From assembly GCA_023422485.1 (NCBI GenBank), contig JAGTAM010000129.1, positions 1 through 7,125 on the forward strand: a stretch of DNA of 7,125 nucleotides, read 5' to 3'. The notes beneath the pieces are model-generated. The model saw only the letters and a program-made list of their open reading frames with translations, searched no databases and was not told the origin of the DNA. Shown here in pieces: positions 1 to 5,486 of this stretch. The translations under genes were made by a program, and so were the position numbers. Each line of letters begins with the position of its first letter. The first letter of the stretch is position 1. The DNA comes from Pseudomonadota bacterium (GTDB taxonomy: Bacteria > Pseudomonadota > Alphaproteobacteria > Rhizobiales > Beijerinckiaceae).

Positions 1-860
1 TGCTGGCGCGTCTGCACGATCGGGTCGGCTTCACCGGCAATGATCACGCTCGGCACACGAAGGCTCTCGTAGCGCGGCGCCTGCTCGGCGAGAGCTGCGG
101 GAAGGCCGGCGAGATCCTGAATGTTGGCAAGCGCCGGGCCAGGCCGCAGGATCAGCGGCGCGCGGCTCACCTCGATATAGGACTCAACCGCCCGCTCAGG
201 CCGGAAGACGCTGACCGCGACCGAGGGCAGGTAGGACAGGCCGAGCGGCACGGCGATGGTCCGGGTCAGAAGCCATGTCACGGGCGGCCTCAGGGCGAGC
301 CCCGCCCACCATGGCAGCGGGCGCGGCGGAAGCGGCATCGCCACGGGCGCGACGAGGACGAGCCCCGCAACCTGTTCCGGCCGGTCGAGGGCCATCCGCA
401 GGGCGAGCGCACCGGACCAGGAATGTCCGAGAAGGATCGCCGGCCCAACGCCGAGCCGGTCGAGGGCTTGACCCAGCACCCGACCCTGGAAGGCCGGTGA
501 GGCGGCCTGCGCGCCCGCGATCCGGTCGCTGTTGCCGTAGCCCGGCCGGTCGAAGGCGATGACCCGGAAGCCAGCCCGGGCGAGATGGCGCCCAATGCCT
601 TCCATCGGGTCGTAGGCGTTGGCCGAGGCACCGTGGAGGAGAACGACCGTGGCTCGCGCACCCTCGCCAGGTCCGTCCTCGAGATAGGCGATTCGCCTGC
701 CCTCGACCTCGATGCTGCGGTCGGCGGCAGGATAGCGGGCCTCGACGCGCCAAGCGATCAGCCGCGTCGCGATCGCGGCGCAGGCCAGCGCCAGCCCGGC
801 AAGCCCGATGGCCGCCGCGAGGAAACCCAGGGCGAAGCGGACGAGGTCGGCGAGGCCCAC
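1..860 (-). CDS. Alpha/beta-hydrolase fold protein, N-terminally membrane-anchored (partial, C-terminus outside window)
   Basis: 286 codons are visible and the frame is still open at base 1. Residues about 8-36 form one long hydrophobic stretch, probably an uncleaved membrane anchor or signal peptide. The fold's hallmarks follow in order: strand then oxyanion HG (VVLLHG, 72-77), the DRPGYGNSD turn (104-112), the nucleophile elbow GHSWSG (145-150) with Ser147 as nucleophile, and GEADPIV (276-282) with Asp279 as the likely catalytic acid. The catalytic His would lie beyond the window. Residues 171-235 are Pro-rich and hydrophobic, consistent with a cap region. The proposed start is GTG at 860-858, 10 bp after the TPR gene stop; no better in-frame start precedes the conserved core, and the Shine-Dalgarno is weak. 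The tight spacing suggests co-transcription with the TPR gene. The fold is secure, but the substrate cannot be told: esterase, C-C hydrolase, epoxide hydrolase and lipase-like enzymes share these motifs. Confidence 0.88.
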   Translation of the reverse strand, partial: MGLADLVRFALGFLAAAIGLAGLALACAAIATRLIAWRVEARYPAADRSIEVEGRRIAYLEDGPGEGARATVVLLHGASANAYDPMEGIGRHLARAGFRVIAFDRPGYGNSDRIAGAQAASPAFQGRVLGQALDRLGVGPAILLGHSWSGALALRMALDRPEQVAGLVLVAPVAMPLPPRPLPWWAGLALRPPVTWLLTRTIAVPLGLSYLPSVAVSVFRPERAVESYIEVSRAPLILRPGPALANIQDLAGLPAALAEQAPRYESLRVPSVIIAGEADPIVQTRQ

Positions 861-870
861 GACCGGCGGC

Positions 871-1473
871 TCAGAGGTCGCGACCGTCCACGTCGGGTCT
901 CAGTCGCTCGATGGCCTTCTTCAGTACGTCCCATTGCGGGTAGAGCGCTTCTGCCCGGCGGAAAGCATCGAGGGCACGGCCCTTGTCGTCCTGAGCGAGG
1001 TAGAGCTTGCCGAGCGCCGCCCAGGCCTCGAAATGGCGCGGCTCCAGCACGAGGGCGCGTTGCAGGTCGGCGATCGCGGTCGCGGAATCGGACAGGCGCC
1101 AGAACAGGGTCGCCCGCCGGCTCCAGCCCTCGGACCAGTTCGGCTCCAGGGCGACGGCACGGTCCATCAGTTCGACGGCGAGGGGCAGATCGTTGCCGCC
1201 CATCGCCTGCCGGGCGCGGTCGGAGAGGAGATCGGCGGTCGCGCTGCCAGATCGGCCGAGACGGCGCTCGATCAGGGTGGCGATCGCCTTCGCCTCGGTC
1301 TCGTCCCCGGCCTGCTTGAGGCGGGTGTAGAGGTCTTCGAGGCTGACCGGCGGATGCGCCTTGCGCTCCTTCTCAGGTCGCGCCTTTTCCGCCGCTGCCG
1401 CCGGGTGGCCGCTGCTCGCGAGCGCGAGTCCGAGGCAGAGGGCGGTCAGGAGGGGAGTTCGGCGAGCGTCCAT
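871..1473 (-). CDS. Exported tetratricopeptide-repeat (TPR) protein
   Basis: This is a 200-residue protein. Residues 1-28 look like a Sec signal peptide: basic MDARR, a hydrophobic core TALCLGLALA, then a small-residue AAAA cleavage region. A charged Lys/Glu/Arg linker (29-40) follows. Three consecutive 34-residue TPR units occupy roughly 82-115, 116-149 and 150-183. Their period is exact: the conserved Pro near each unit's end falls at 111, 145 and 179, preceded by the typical helix-B pattern (AVALEP, ALVLEP, AEALYP). TPRs are protein-interaction scaffolds, and no catalytic motif is seen. The ATG at 1473 is chosen because it gives the signal peptide directly; the frame stays open upstream to about 1791, but that part overlaps rpmJ in another frame. 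A weak GGTGG lies about 13-17 bases upstream. The hydrolase gene starts 10 bp downstream, so the two probably form one unit. A periplasmic location is inferred from the signal peptide. The specific role is unknown. Confidence 0.85.
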   Translation of the reverse strand: MDARRTPLLTALCLGLALASSGHPAAAAEKARPEKERKAHPPVSLEDLYTRLKQAGDETEAKAIATLIERRLGRSGSATADLLSDRARQAMGGNDLPLAVELMDRAVALEPNWSEGWSRRATLFWRLSDSATAIADLQRALVLEPRHFEAWAALGKLYLAQDDKGRALDAFRRAEALYPQWDVLKKAIERLRPDVDGRDL

Positions 1474-1522
1474 GGGTCCGGAGCTTCCACCCCGAACCCG
1501 GCTCCCGTCAACGCGCCTCGGT

Positions 1523-1541
1523 GCCGCGCATGTTGCGCGGC
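1523..1541 (-). terminator. Small G+C-rich hairpin between rpmJ and the TPR gene
   Basis: A perfect 7 bp stem (GCCGCGC paired with GCGCGGC) with a 5-base loop lies 22 bases after the rpmJ stop. No T-tract follows in the minus direction, so this is not a classical intrinsic terminator. It may stabilise the rpmJ 3' end, attenuate read-through into the TPR gene, or be chance in G+C-rich DNA. The rest of the 89 bp gap (1474-1562) shows nothing recognisable. Confidence 0.3.
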
Positions 1542-1562
1542 CAGACCGATCAGCGTCCGGGA

Positions 1563-1688
1563 TCAGCCCTGGCGGGCCTTGAAGCGCTTCTGGGTCTTGT
1601 TGATGACGTAGACGCGGCCCTTGCGGCGCACGAGCTGGTTGTCGCGGTGACGGGCGCGCAGCGACTTGAGCGAATTGCGAATCTTCAT
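1563..1688 (-). CDS. rpmJ: 50S ribosomal protein L36 (bL36), zinc-free C- form
   Basis: This short gene encodes 41 residues. It begins MKIRNSLKSLRARH, carries the basic core NQLVRRKGRVYVI at 17-29, and ends NKTQKRFKARQG. This is the bL36 sequence as found in alphaproteobacteria. bL36 is a small, very basic protein of the large ribosomal subunit that binds 23S rRNA. The classical C+ form chelates zinc through three Cys and one His. Here there is no Cys and only one His (His14), so it is the zinc-independent C- type. The ATG at 1688 gives the full family length; the Shine-Dalgarno is poor (GAGACC). It stands apart from other ribosomal genes here, which is common for this form in alphaproteobacteria. 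A promoter-like element and a leader hairpin lie upstream. The identification is essentially certain. Confidence 0.97.
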   Translation of the reverse strand: MKIRNSLKSLRARHRDNQLVRRKGRVYVINKTQKRFKARQG

Positions 1689-1749
1689 CGGTCTCACATC
1701 GGCACGGATTCGAGACCGGCCGCCTGTTGTTCAAGGTGTCTCGAAGGGA

Positions 1750-1772
1750 CGGAGCGCCGCAAGGACGCTCCG
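1750..1772 (-). promoter_or_regulatory. rpmJ: Hairpin in the putative rpmJ leader
   Basis: A perfect 7 bp inverted repeat (CGGAGCG at 1750-1756, CGCTCCG at 1766-1772) with a 9-base loop sits about 60 bases upstream of the rpmJ start. If the promoter proposed at 1809-1836 is used, this hairpin lies inside a leader of roughly 110 bases. It could be a post-transcriptional control element or a simple structured leader. No known ribosomal-protein binding site is recognised in it. Confidence 0.3.
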
Positions 1773-1808
1773 GCGATGACGTCGGCGACATCGCGGGGAG
1801 GCGGTCGC

Positions 1809-1836
1809 CTTATCAGACAACCCGGCCGTCAGGCAA
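1809..1836 (-). promoter_or_regulatory. rpmJ: Candidate housekeeping-sigma promoter for rpmJ
   Basis: On the minus strand a -35-like TTGCCT (1831-1836) is followed after 16 bases by a -10-like GATAAG (1809-1814). Read in the alphaproteobacterial register, this is CTTGCC, 17 bases, GATAAG. Each box matches four of six consensus bases. It is the best promoter-like pair between the secretion operon's terminator and rpmJ. Transcription would start near 1801. This is pattern-based only. Confidence 0.35.
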
Positions 1837-1856
1837 GGTCAGGGTAGGCTCCCGCA

Positions 1857-1935
1857 GCCGTCTCCGTGGCTTCGCGGCGCGCAGAGCGTTACGCGAAGCG
1901 CAAGCCTGAGCCTGCGGAGACAGGCGCCGGCGCTT
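1857..1935. repeat. Cluster of overlapping inverted repeats, possible dispersed palindromic element
   Basis: Several mutually exclusive pairings crowd into 79 bp. GTCTCCG (1860-1866) pairs with CGGAGAC (1915-1921). GCTTCGCG (1869-1876) pairs with CGCGAAGC (1892-1899). AAGCGC (1896-1901) pairs with GCGCTT (1930-1935). GCCTG (1910-1914) pairs with CAGGC (1921-1925). There is also a self-complementary 10-mer GCGCCGGCGC (1924-1933). The cluster sits between the secretion operon's terminator and the rpmJ promoter and encodes no convincing protein. It resembles the compact foldable units of REP/BIME-type intergenic repeats. The inverted repeats are directly visible; that the element is repeated elsewhere in the genome is a guess. 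Confidence 0.45.
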
Positions 1936-1940
1936 GAGAT

Positions 1941-1982
1941 GGAAGAGGAAACCAGGGCGATCGCTTCGTGCGGTCGCCCTGG
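1941..1982 (-). terminator. Intrinsic terminator of the type I secretion operon
   Basis: A 13 bp stem (1970-1982 with 1952-1964, one G-T wobble) encloses a 5-base loop (1965-1969). In the minus direction a pyrimidine-rich tail, TTTCCTCTTCC (1951-1941), follows. It begins 8 bases after the stop codon of the membrane fusion gene. Stem strength, loop size, tail and position fit Rho-independent termination, although the U-tract is interrupted by C. Confidence 0.72.
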
Positions 1983-1990
1983 CAAGTTCG

Positions 1991-3352
1991 TCAGCGCTCG
2001 CGCCACGCTTTGGCGATCTGGTCGGTCAGGGGCTTGGTGAGGTAGGACAGCACAGAGCGCTCGCCGATCTGCGTGAAGGACTCGACCGGCATGCCCGGCA
2101 CCAGCCGAAGCCCCGCGAGGCGCTCCTTCTGATCCTCGCGGATGCGGATGCGCGCGGTGTAGTAGCTCTGGCCGGTCTTCACGTCCTGGGTCACGTCGGC
2201 CGAGACCCGCACCACCTCGCCGTCGATCTCCGGCGTGGTGCGCGTGTTGAAGGCGGGAAAGCGCAGCACCGCCTTCTGCCCGACCCGCACGTTGTCGATG
2301 TCCTGCGGCTGCACCCGCACCTCGACCAGGAGCTGGTCGGAGGCCGGCACGATCAGCATTGCCGGCTCGCTCGGCACGACGAGGCCGCCGATCGTGTGCA
2401 CGCTCATCTGGTGCACGAAGCCGTCCTGCGGCGCGCGCAGCTCGACCCGCTTGAGCTGGTCCTCGGCCGCCACCCGCTTCTCGCGCAGTTCCGACCACTT
2501 GCCGCGGATCTCGGCCAGATCCTTGCCGGTCTCCGTGCGCATCTCGCCGTCGATCTGGAGGATCTGCAACTCGGTCTCGGCAACCTTGCCGCGGGCGGAG
2601 GCCGTCGAGGCGATGAGCTGGCCCCGCTCGCCCTCGAGCCGGGCGGCGTCGCGCTCAAGCGCCGTCACGCGGGAAAGCGGCACGAGATTCTTGGCGTAGA
2701 GGGCGCGCACGCCGGTCAGTTCGTGGCCGATGAGGCCGATCTCACGGTCCTTGGCGGCGGCCTGCTTGGTGAGTCCGTCGATTTCCTGGCGGAGCTGGTC
2801 GATGCGCTCGCGAAGCTGCGCCTTTTGGCCTTCGCGGCCGGCGACGCGGGCGGCAAACAGGCGCGATTCGCCGTCGATCAACCGGGCCACCGTGGGATCG
2901 GTGTCGATGCGCGACACGAGATCGGGCGGGAAGGTGATGGTCTTGAGGCCGTCGCGCTCAGCCTCGTCGCGGGCGCGGCGGGCGGAGAGCTCGTCCATGG
3001 CCTTGAGCACGATGTCGAGGTTGGCCCGCGTCTGGGTCTCGTCGAGGCGGATCAGCACGTCGCCGGCGGCGACCCGCTGGCCCTCACGGGCGAGGAGCTG
3101 GCCGACGACGCCGCCGGTGGGGTGCTGGACCTTCTTCACGTCGGTCTCGACCACGAGCTGGCCCGGCGCGATCACCGCGGCCGAGATGTCGGTGAAGACG
3201 GCCCAGCCGCCGACGCCGAAGACGAGGGCGACCGAGAGCCCGATGGCAACGGCGAGATGGCGCCGGATCGAGCTTTGGGCGACCGGTCGCGGCAGCGCCG
3301 GGGCGAGGCTGCCGCGAGGAGCGAGGGACGAGGGGGCAAACGTCGACGACAT
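1991..3352 (-). CDS. Type I secretion membrane fusion (periplasmic adaptor) protein, HlyD/PrtE/AprE family
   Basis: This 453-residue protein has the usual family length. It links an inner-membrane ABC exporter to an outer-membrane TolC-like channel. A cytoplasmic Pro/Ser-rich N-terminus (1-30) precedes one transmembrane helix (about 33-53). The first half of the lipoyl/barrel-sandwich domain is at about 58-108 (IAPGQLVVET, GQRVAAGDVLIRLDE). A long charged helical coiled-coil hairpin (about 110-300) follows, with the turn near LYAKNLVPLSRV (218-229). The second lipoyl half starts at VELRAPQDGFV (303-313), and a beta-barrel domain runs to about 425. The C-terminus carries the family motif LVPGMPVESF (417-426) and the SYLTKPLTDQ segment. 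Its ATG overlaps the exporter's stop by one base (TGATG), which implies translational coupling and a 1:1 partnership. An intrinsic terminator follows at once. Family assignment is firm; the exported substrate is unknown. Confidence 0.95.
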   Translation of the reverse strand: MSSTFAPSSLAPRGSLAPALPRPVAQSSIRRHLAVAIGLSVALVFGVGGWAVFTDISAAVIAPGQLVVETDVKKVQHPTGGVVGQLLAREGQRVAAGDVLIRLDETQTRANLDIVLKAMDELSARRARDEAERDGLKTITFPPDLVSRIDTDPTVARLIDGESRLFAARVAGREGQKAQLRERIDQLRQEIDGLTKQAAAKDREIGLIGHELTGVRALYAKNLVPLSRVTALERDAARLEGERGQLIASTASARGKVAETELQILQIDGEMRTETGKDLAEIRGKWSELREKRVAAEDQLKRVELRAPQDGFVHQMSVHTIGGLVVPSEPAMLIVPASDQLLVEVRVQPQDIDNVRVGQKAVLRFPAFNTRTTPEIDGEVVRVSADVTQDVKTGQSYYTARIRIREDQKERLAGLRLVPGMPVESFTQIGERSVLSYLTKPLTDQIAKAWRER

Positions 3353-5112
3353 CAGGCACTCTCACGAATCGTGGGCGCGGCCACCTGCGCGGCCGGAGCC
3401 TCGGCGGCGACCGGAACGGGAGTCGGCGCAGGGCGCAGCACGCGCTTGAGGATCTCGTCCTTGGGCCCGAAGGCCTGGGCGCGGCCGTCGGCCATCATCA
3501 GGATCAGGTCGAGGGCGGCGAGCGCGCTCGGCCGGTGGGCGACGACGACGCAGATGCCGCCGCGCTGGCGCACGCCGAGGATTGCCTGCGTCAGGGCGTT
3601 CTCGCCCTCGCTGTCGAGGTTGGCATTGGGCTCGTCGAGCACCACGAGGAAGGGGTCGCGGTAGAGCGCGCGGGCCAGCCCGACGCGCTGACGCTGCCCG
3701 GCGGAGAGGCCGGTACCTCCCTCGCCGATGCGGGTATCGTAGCCCTCGGGCAGCCGCAGGATCAACTCGTGCACGCCCGCCGCCTTGGCGGCCGAAATGA
3801 TCGCCTCGGCCGGGGCGGCGAGCTCGAAACGGGCGATGTTCTCGGCCACGGTGCCGGCGAACAGCTCCACCTCCTGCGGCAGGAAGCCGATATGCGGCCC
3901 GAGGTCGCCGCTCGTCCACTGGTCGAGGGCGGCGCCGTCGAAGCGGACATTTCCGCGCACCGGCGGCCAGACACCGACGAGCGCCCGCACCAGGGAGGAC
4001 TTGCCGGAGGCCGAGGGGCCGATGATGCCGAGCCCCTGCCCCGCGCGCAGGCCGAAGCTCACATCCTGCACCACGAGCCGCGGCGTGCCGGGCGGGGCGA
4101 TGCTGGCGCCCTCGACGGTGATGGTCTCAGACGGCGCCGGCAGGGCGTGCGGCCGCTCGGCCTGCGGCATCCGGGCCAGCAACTCGGACAGTCGGTGCCA
4201 GCTCTGGCGCGCGGCGACGAACCCCTTCCAGTTGGCGATGGTGAGTTCCGCCGGCGCGAGCGCGCGGGAGACGAGGATCGAGGAGGCGATGATGACGCCG
4301 GCGCTGGCCTCGTTGTGAATGACGAGCCAGGCGCCGAGCGCGAGCACGCCCGATTGCAGCGCCATGCGGAACACCTTGGAGCCGGCGCCGAAGCCGCTCC
4401 CGGCATCGGCGACGGCTTGGTGCGCATTCATGTAGTCGCGGTTGGCACTGGCCCAGCGCGCGGCGAGGCGCTCCTGCATGCCCATGGCGGCCAGAACCTC
4501 GGCATTGCGGCGGCCGGCCTCGGCGAGCCCGTTGCGCCGCATGCCGTGGCCGGTGGCATCCTGCGTCGGGCCCTTGCTGGCGCGATCGGTGAGGAAGGTC
4601 AGGGCGATGAGGATGCCCATGCCGACGAGGGCGGCGACGCCGATCAGCGGATGGAACAGGAAGCAGATCGCCAGGTAGAACGGCATCCACGGTAGATCGA
4701 AGAAGGCCGAGGGGCCGGAGCCGGACAGGAACGCGCGGATCTGGTCGAGGTCGCGCAGGGGCAGGAGGCCGTCGCCCTGGGTCACGCCCTTCAGCGGGGC
4801 GCGCACCACGAGGTCGAAAACCCGTCCACTCAAGGATTCGTCCAGCGACGCGCCGATGCGGGCGAGGATACGGCCGCGAATGGCTTCGAGCACGCCCTGG
4901 AAAGCGTAGAGCGCCAGCGCGAGGGCCGCGAGGCCGATCAGCGTCGGCACCGAGCGGCTCGGAATCACCCGGTCGTAGACTTCGAGCATGAAGAACGAGC
5001 CGGTGAGATAGAGGATGTTCACCAGGCCGCTCATCACGGCCACCCCCACGAAGGCTGTCTTGCACTGTCGGAGTGCGGCGGCAATCTCGTTTCTGTCGCG
5101 CCTGTCGCTCAC
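3352..5112 (-). CDS. Type I secretion ABC exporter (permease fused to ATPase), PrtD/AprD class
   Basis: This 586-residue half-transporter would work as a homodimer in the inner membrane, using ATP to export an unfolded protein carrying a C-terminal signal. The N-terminal part (about 20-282) has six hydrophobic segments and the type I exporter signature around FMLEVYDRVIPSRSVPTL (41-58). There is no N-terminal C39 peptidase or C39-like domain, which separates it from bacteriocin and HlyB-type exporters. The ATPase part is complete: Walker A GPSASGKS (365-372), Q-loop Gln413, signature LSAGQRQR (469-476), Walker B FLVVLDEP with Glu494, D-loop NLD (498-500) and switch His526. An Ala/Pro-rich tail (about 561-580) follows. 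The start is GTG at 5112, with GAGGGG eight bases upstream. The adaptor gene starts at the overlapping stop. No TolC homologue or RTX-like substrate is encoded in the window. Proteases, lipases, adhesins and S-layer proteins are typical cargo of this class, but none can be assigned. Confidence 0.96.
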   Translation of the reverse strand: MSDRRDRNEIAAALRQCKTAFVGVAVMSGLVNILYLTGSFFMLEVYDRVIPSRSVPTLIGLAALALALYAFQGVLEAIRGRILARIGASLDESLSGRVFDLVVRAPLKGVTQGDGLLPLRDLDQIRAFLSGSGPSAFFDLPWMPFYLAICFLFHPLIGVAALVGMGILIALTFLTDRASKGPTQDATGHGMRRNGLAEAGRRNAEVLAAMGMQERLAARWASANRDYMNAHQAVADAGSGFGAGSKVFRMALQSGVLALGAWLVIHNEASAGVIIASSILVSRALAPAELTIANWKGFVAARQSWHRLSELLARMPQAERPHALPAPSETITVEGASIAPPGTPRLVVQDVSFGLRAGQGLGIIGPSASGKSSLVRALVGVWPPVRGNVRFDGAALDQWTSGDLGPHIGFLPQEVELFAGTVAENIARFELAAPAEAIISAAKAAGVHELILRLPEGYDTRIGEGGTGLSAGQRQRVGLARALYRDPFLVVLDEPNANLDSEGENALTQAILGVRQRGGICVVVAHRPSALAALDLILMMADGRAQAFGPKDEILKRVLRPAPTPVPVAAEAPAAQVAAPTIRESA

Positions 5113-5120
5113 CGTCTCAT

Positions 5121-5126
5121 CCCCTC
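5121..5126 (-). promoter_or_regulatory. Shine-Dalgarno supporting the GTG start of the ABC exporter
   Basis: GAGGGG lies eight bases upstream of the GTG at 5112-5110. It is the reason for choosing the GTG. The ATG at 5118-5116 is in another frame and stops after two codons. Confidence 0.6.
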
Positions 5127-5170
5127 AGCTCAACGGCCCTTGAGCGAGCCATCGGTCCATGCGTCTCGTG

Positions 5171-5187
5171 GCCCCTATCGAAGGGGC
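5171..5187 (-). promoter_or_regulatory. Small hairpin in the putative leader of the secretion operon
   Basis: A perfect 6 bp inverted repeat (GCCCCT with AGGGGC) has a 5-base loop and lies about 60 bases upstream of the exporter start. If transcription begins in the A+T-rich region further upstream, this would be part of the mRNA leader. It is short and could be chance. Confidence 0.25.
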
Positions 5188-5200
5188 AGGTGATAGCGCG

Positions 5201-5300
5201 AAATGCGACAAAATTTCAGCATATCGCCACTAATCACAATGGTTTACGCCATCAGAACTATGGATATCTTGAATGAAAACTTAAGATATATTGACTAAGC
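5201..5300. other. A+T-rich intergenic region upstream of the secretion operon
   Basis: By direct count this 100 bp is 34% G+C, in sharp contrast to the G+C-rich coding DNA on both sides. It is the only extended A+T-rich stretch in the window apart from a smaller patch at about 5351-5410. It holds no convincing gene: the small plus-strand frame crossing it has no family resemblance and overlaps the start of the exporter gene. Position and composition suggest a promoter/regulatory region for the secretion operon, a site for a nucleoid protein that prefers A+T-rich DNA, or a remnant of foreign DNA. I cannot pick out a confident -35/-10 pair on the minus strand. Confidence 0.5.
5264..5289. promoter_or_regulatory. 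Operator-like inverted repeat
   Basis: ATATCTT (5264-5270) and AAGATAT (5283-5289) form a perfect 7 bp inverted repeat with a 12-base spacer, so half-site centres are about 19 bp apart (near two helical turns). As RNA it would be a weak A-U stem, so a dimeric protein-binding DNA site is the more natural reading. It lies about 150 bp upstream of the exporter start. No regulator family is assigned. Confidence 0.35.
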
Positions 5301-5322
5301 TCGGGGCTCGACTGGATACGGT

Positions 5323-5337
5323 GCGCTGGGCCAGCGC
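5323..5337. promoter_or_regulatory. G+C-rich near-perfect palindrome
   Basis: GCGCTGG and CCAGCGC flank a single central G, making a 15 bp interrupted palindrome between the A+T-rich region and the puf terminator. A second short palindrome, CTCGCGAG (5343-5350), follows. Either could be a protein-binding site; neither matches a motif I can name. Confidence 0.25.
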
Positions 5338-5406
5338 TAGGTCTCGCGAGTATCGGATTGCTTGCGATTACAGGCTTTCAAAAAAATTGTTATGACATCG
5401 AGAGCC

Positions 5407-5443
5407 AAAAAAAGAGCCGCCAGCCCGATGGACCAGCGGCTCT
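5407..5443 (-). terminator. Intrinsic terminator of the puf operon
   Basis: On the minus strand an 8 bp G+C-rich stem (AGAGCCGC with GCGGCTCT, 5443-5436 and 5420-5413) is followed directly by an uninterrupted run of seven T (5413-5407, the first shared with the stem). It begins 43 bases after the pufC stop. This is a textbook Rho-independent terminator and marks pufC as the last gene of the operon. A further copy of GGCTCTCG/CGAGAGCC (5399-5406 with 5438-5445) allows an alternative longer pairing. Confidence 0.87.
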
Positions 5444-5486
5444 CGACGAGGGATCTCGCCAAACCGGCAGCAGTTCCCGCCCTGCC

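Noticed and set aside
196..753. Alternative minus-strand frames across the hydrolase region (196-753 and 290-661)
   Set aside because: They are frame-shifted readings of the same DNA. The frame entering from 860 contains the ordered hydrolase motifs and runs without a stop to the window edge, so there is no need to invoke a frameshift.
1474..1791. Extension of the TPR gene to a start at 1791, giving 306 residues
   Set aside because: It would overlap rpmJ completely in another frame, add Arg/Pro-rich non-conserved sequence, and bury the signal peptide that begins at the ATG at 1473.
1934..3664. A 576-codon open frame on the plus strand
   Set aside because: It lies antisense to the HlyD-family gene and the end of the ABC exporter, both unmistakable families. 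Its product is a low-complexity His/Leu/Ala/Arg-rich sequence typical of a G+C-rich shadow frame, with no recognisable domain.
3535..4695. A 386-codon open frame on the plus strand
   Set aside because: Antisense to the ABC exporter's ATPase and membrane domains. The product is an Ala/Gly/Arg/His-rich shadow sequence with no family features.
5073..5276. A 67-codon plus-strand open frame in the A+T-rich gap
   Set aside because: It overlaps the start of the exporter gene on the other strand, has no clear ribosome binding site, and shows no family resemblance.
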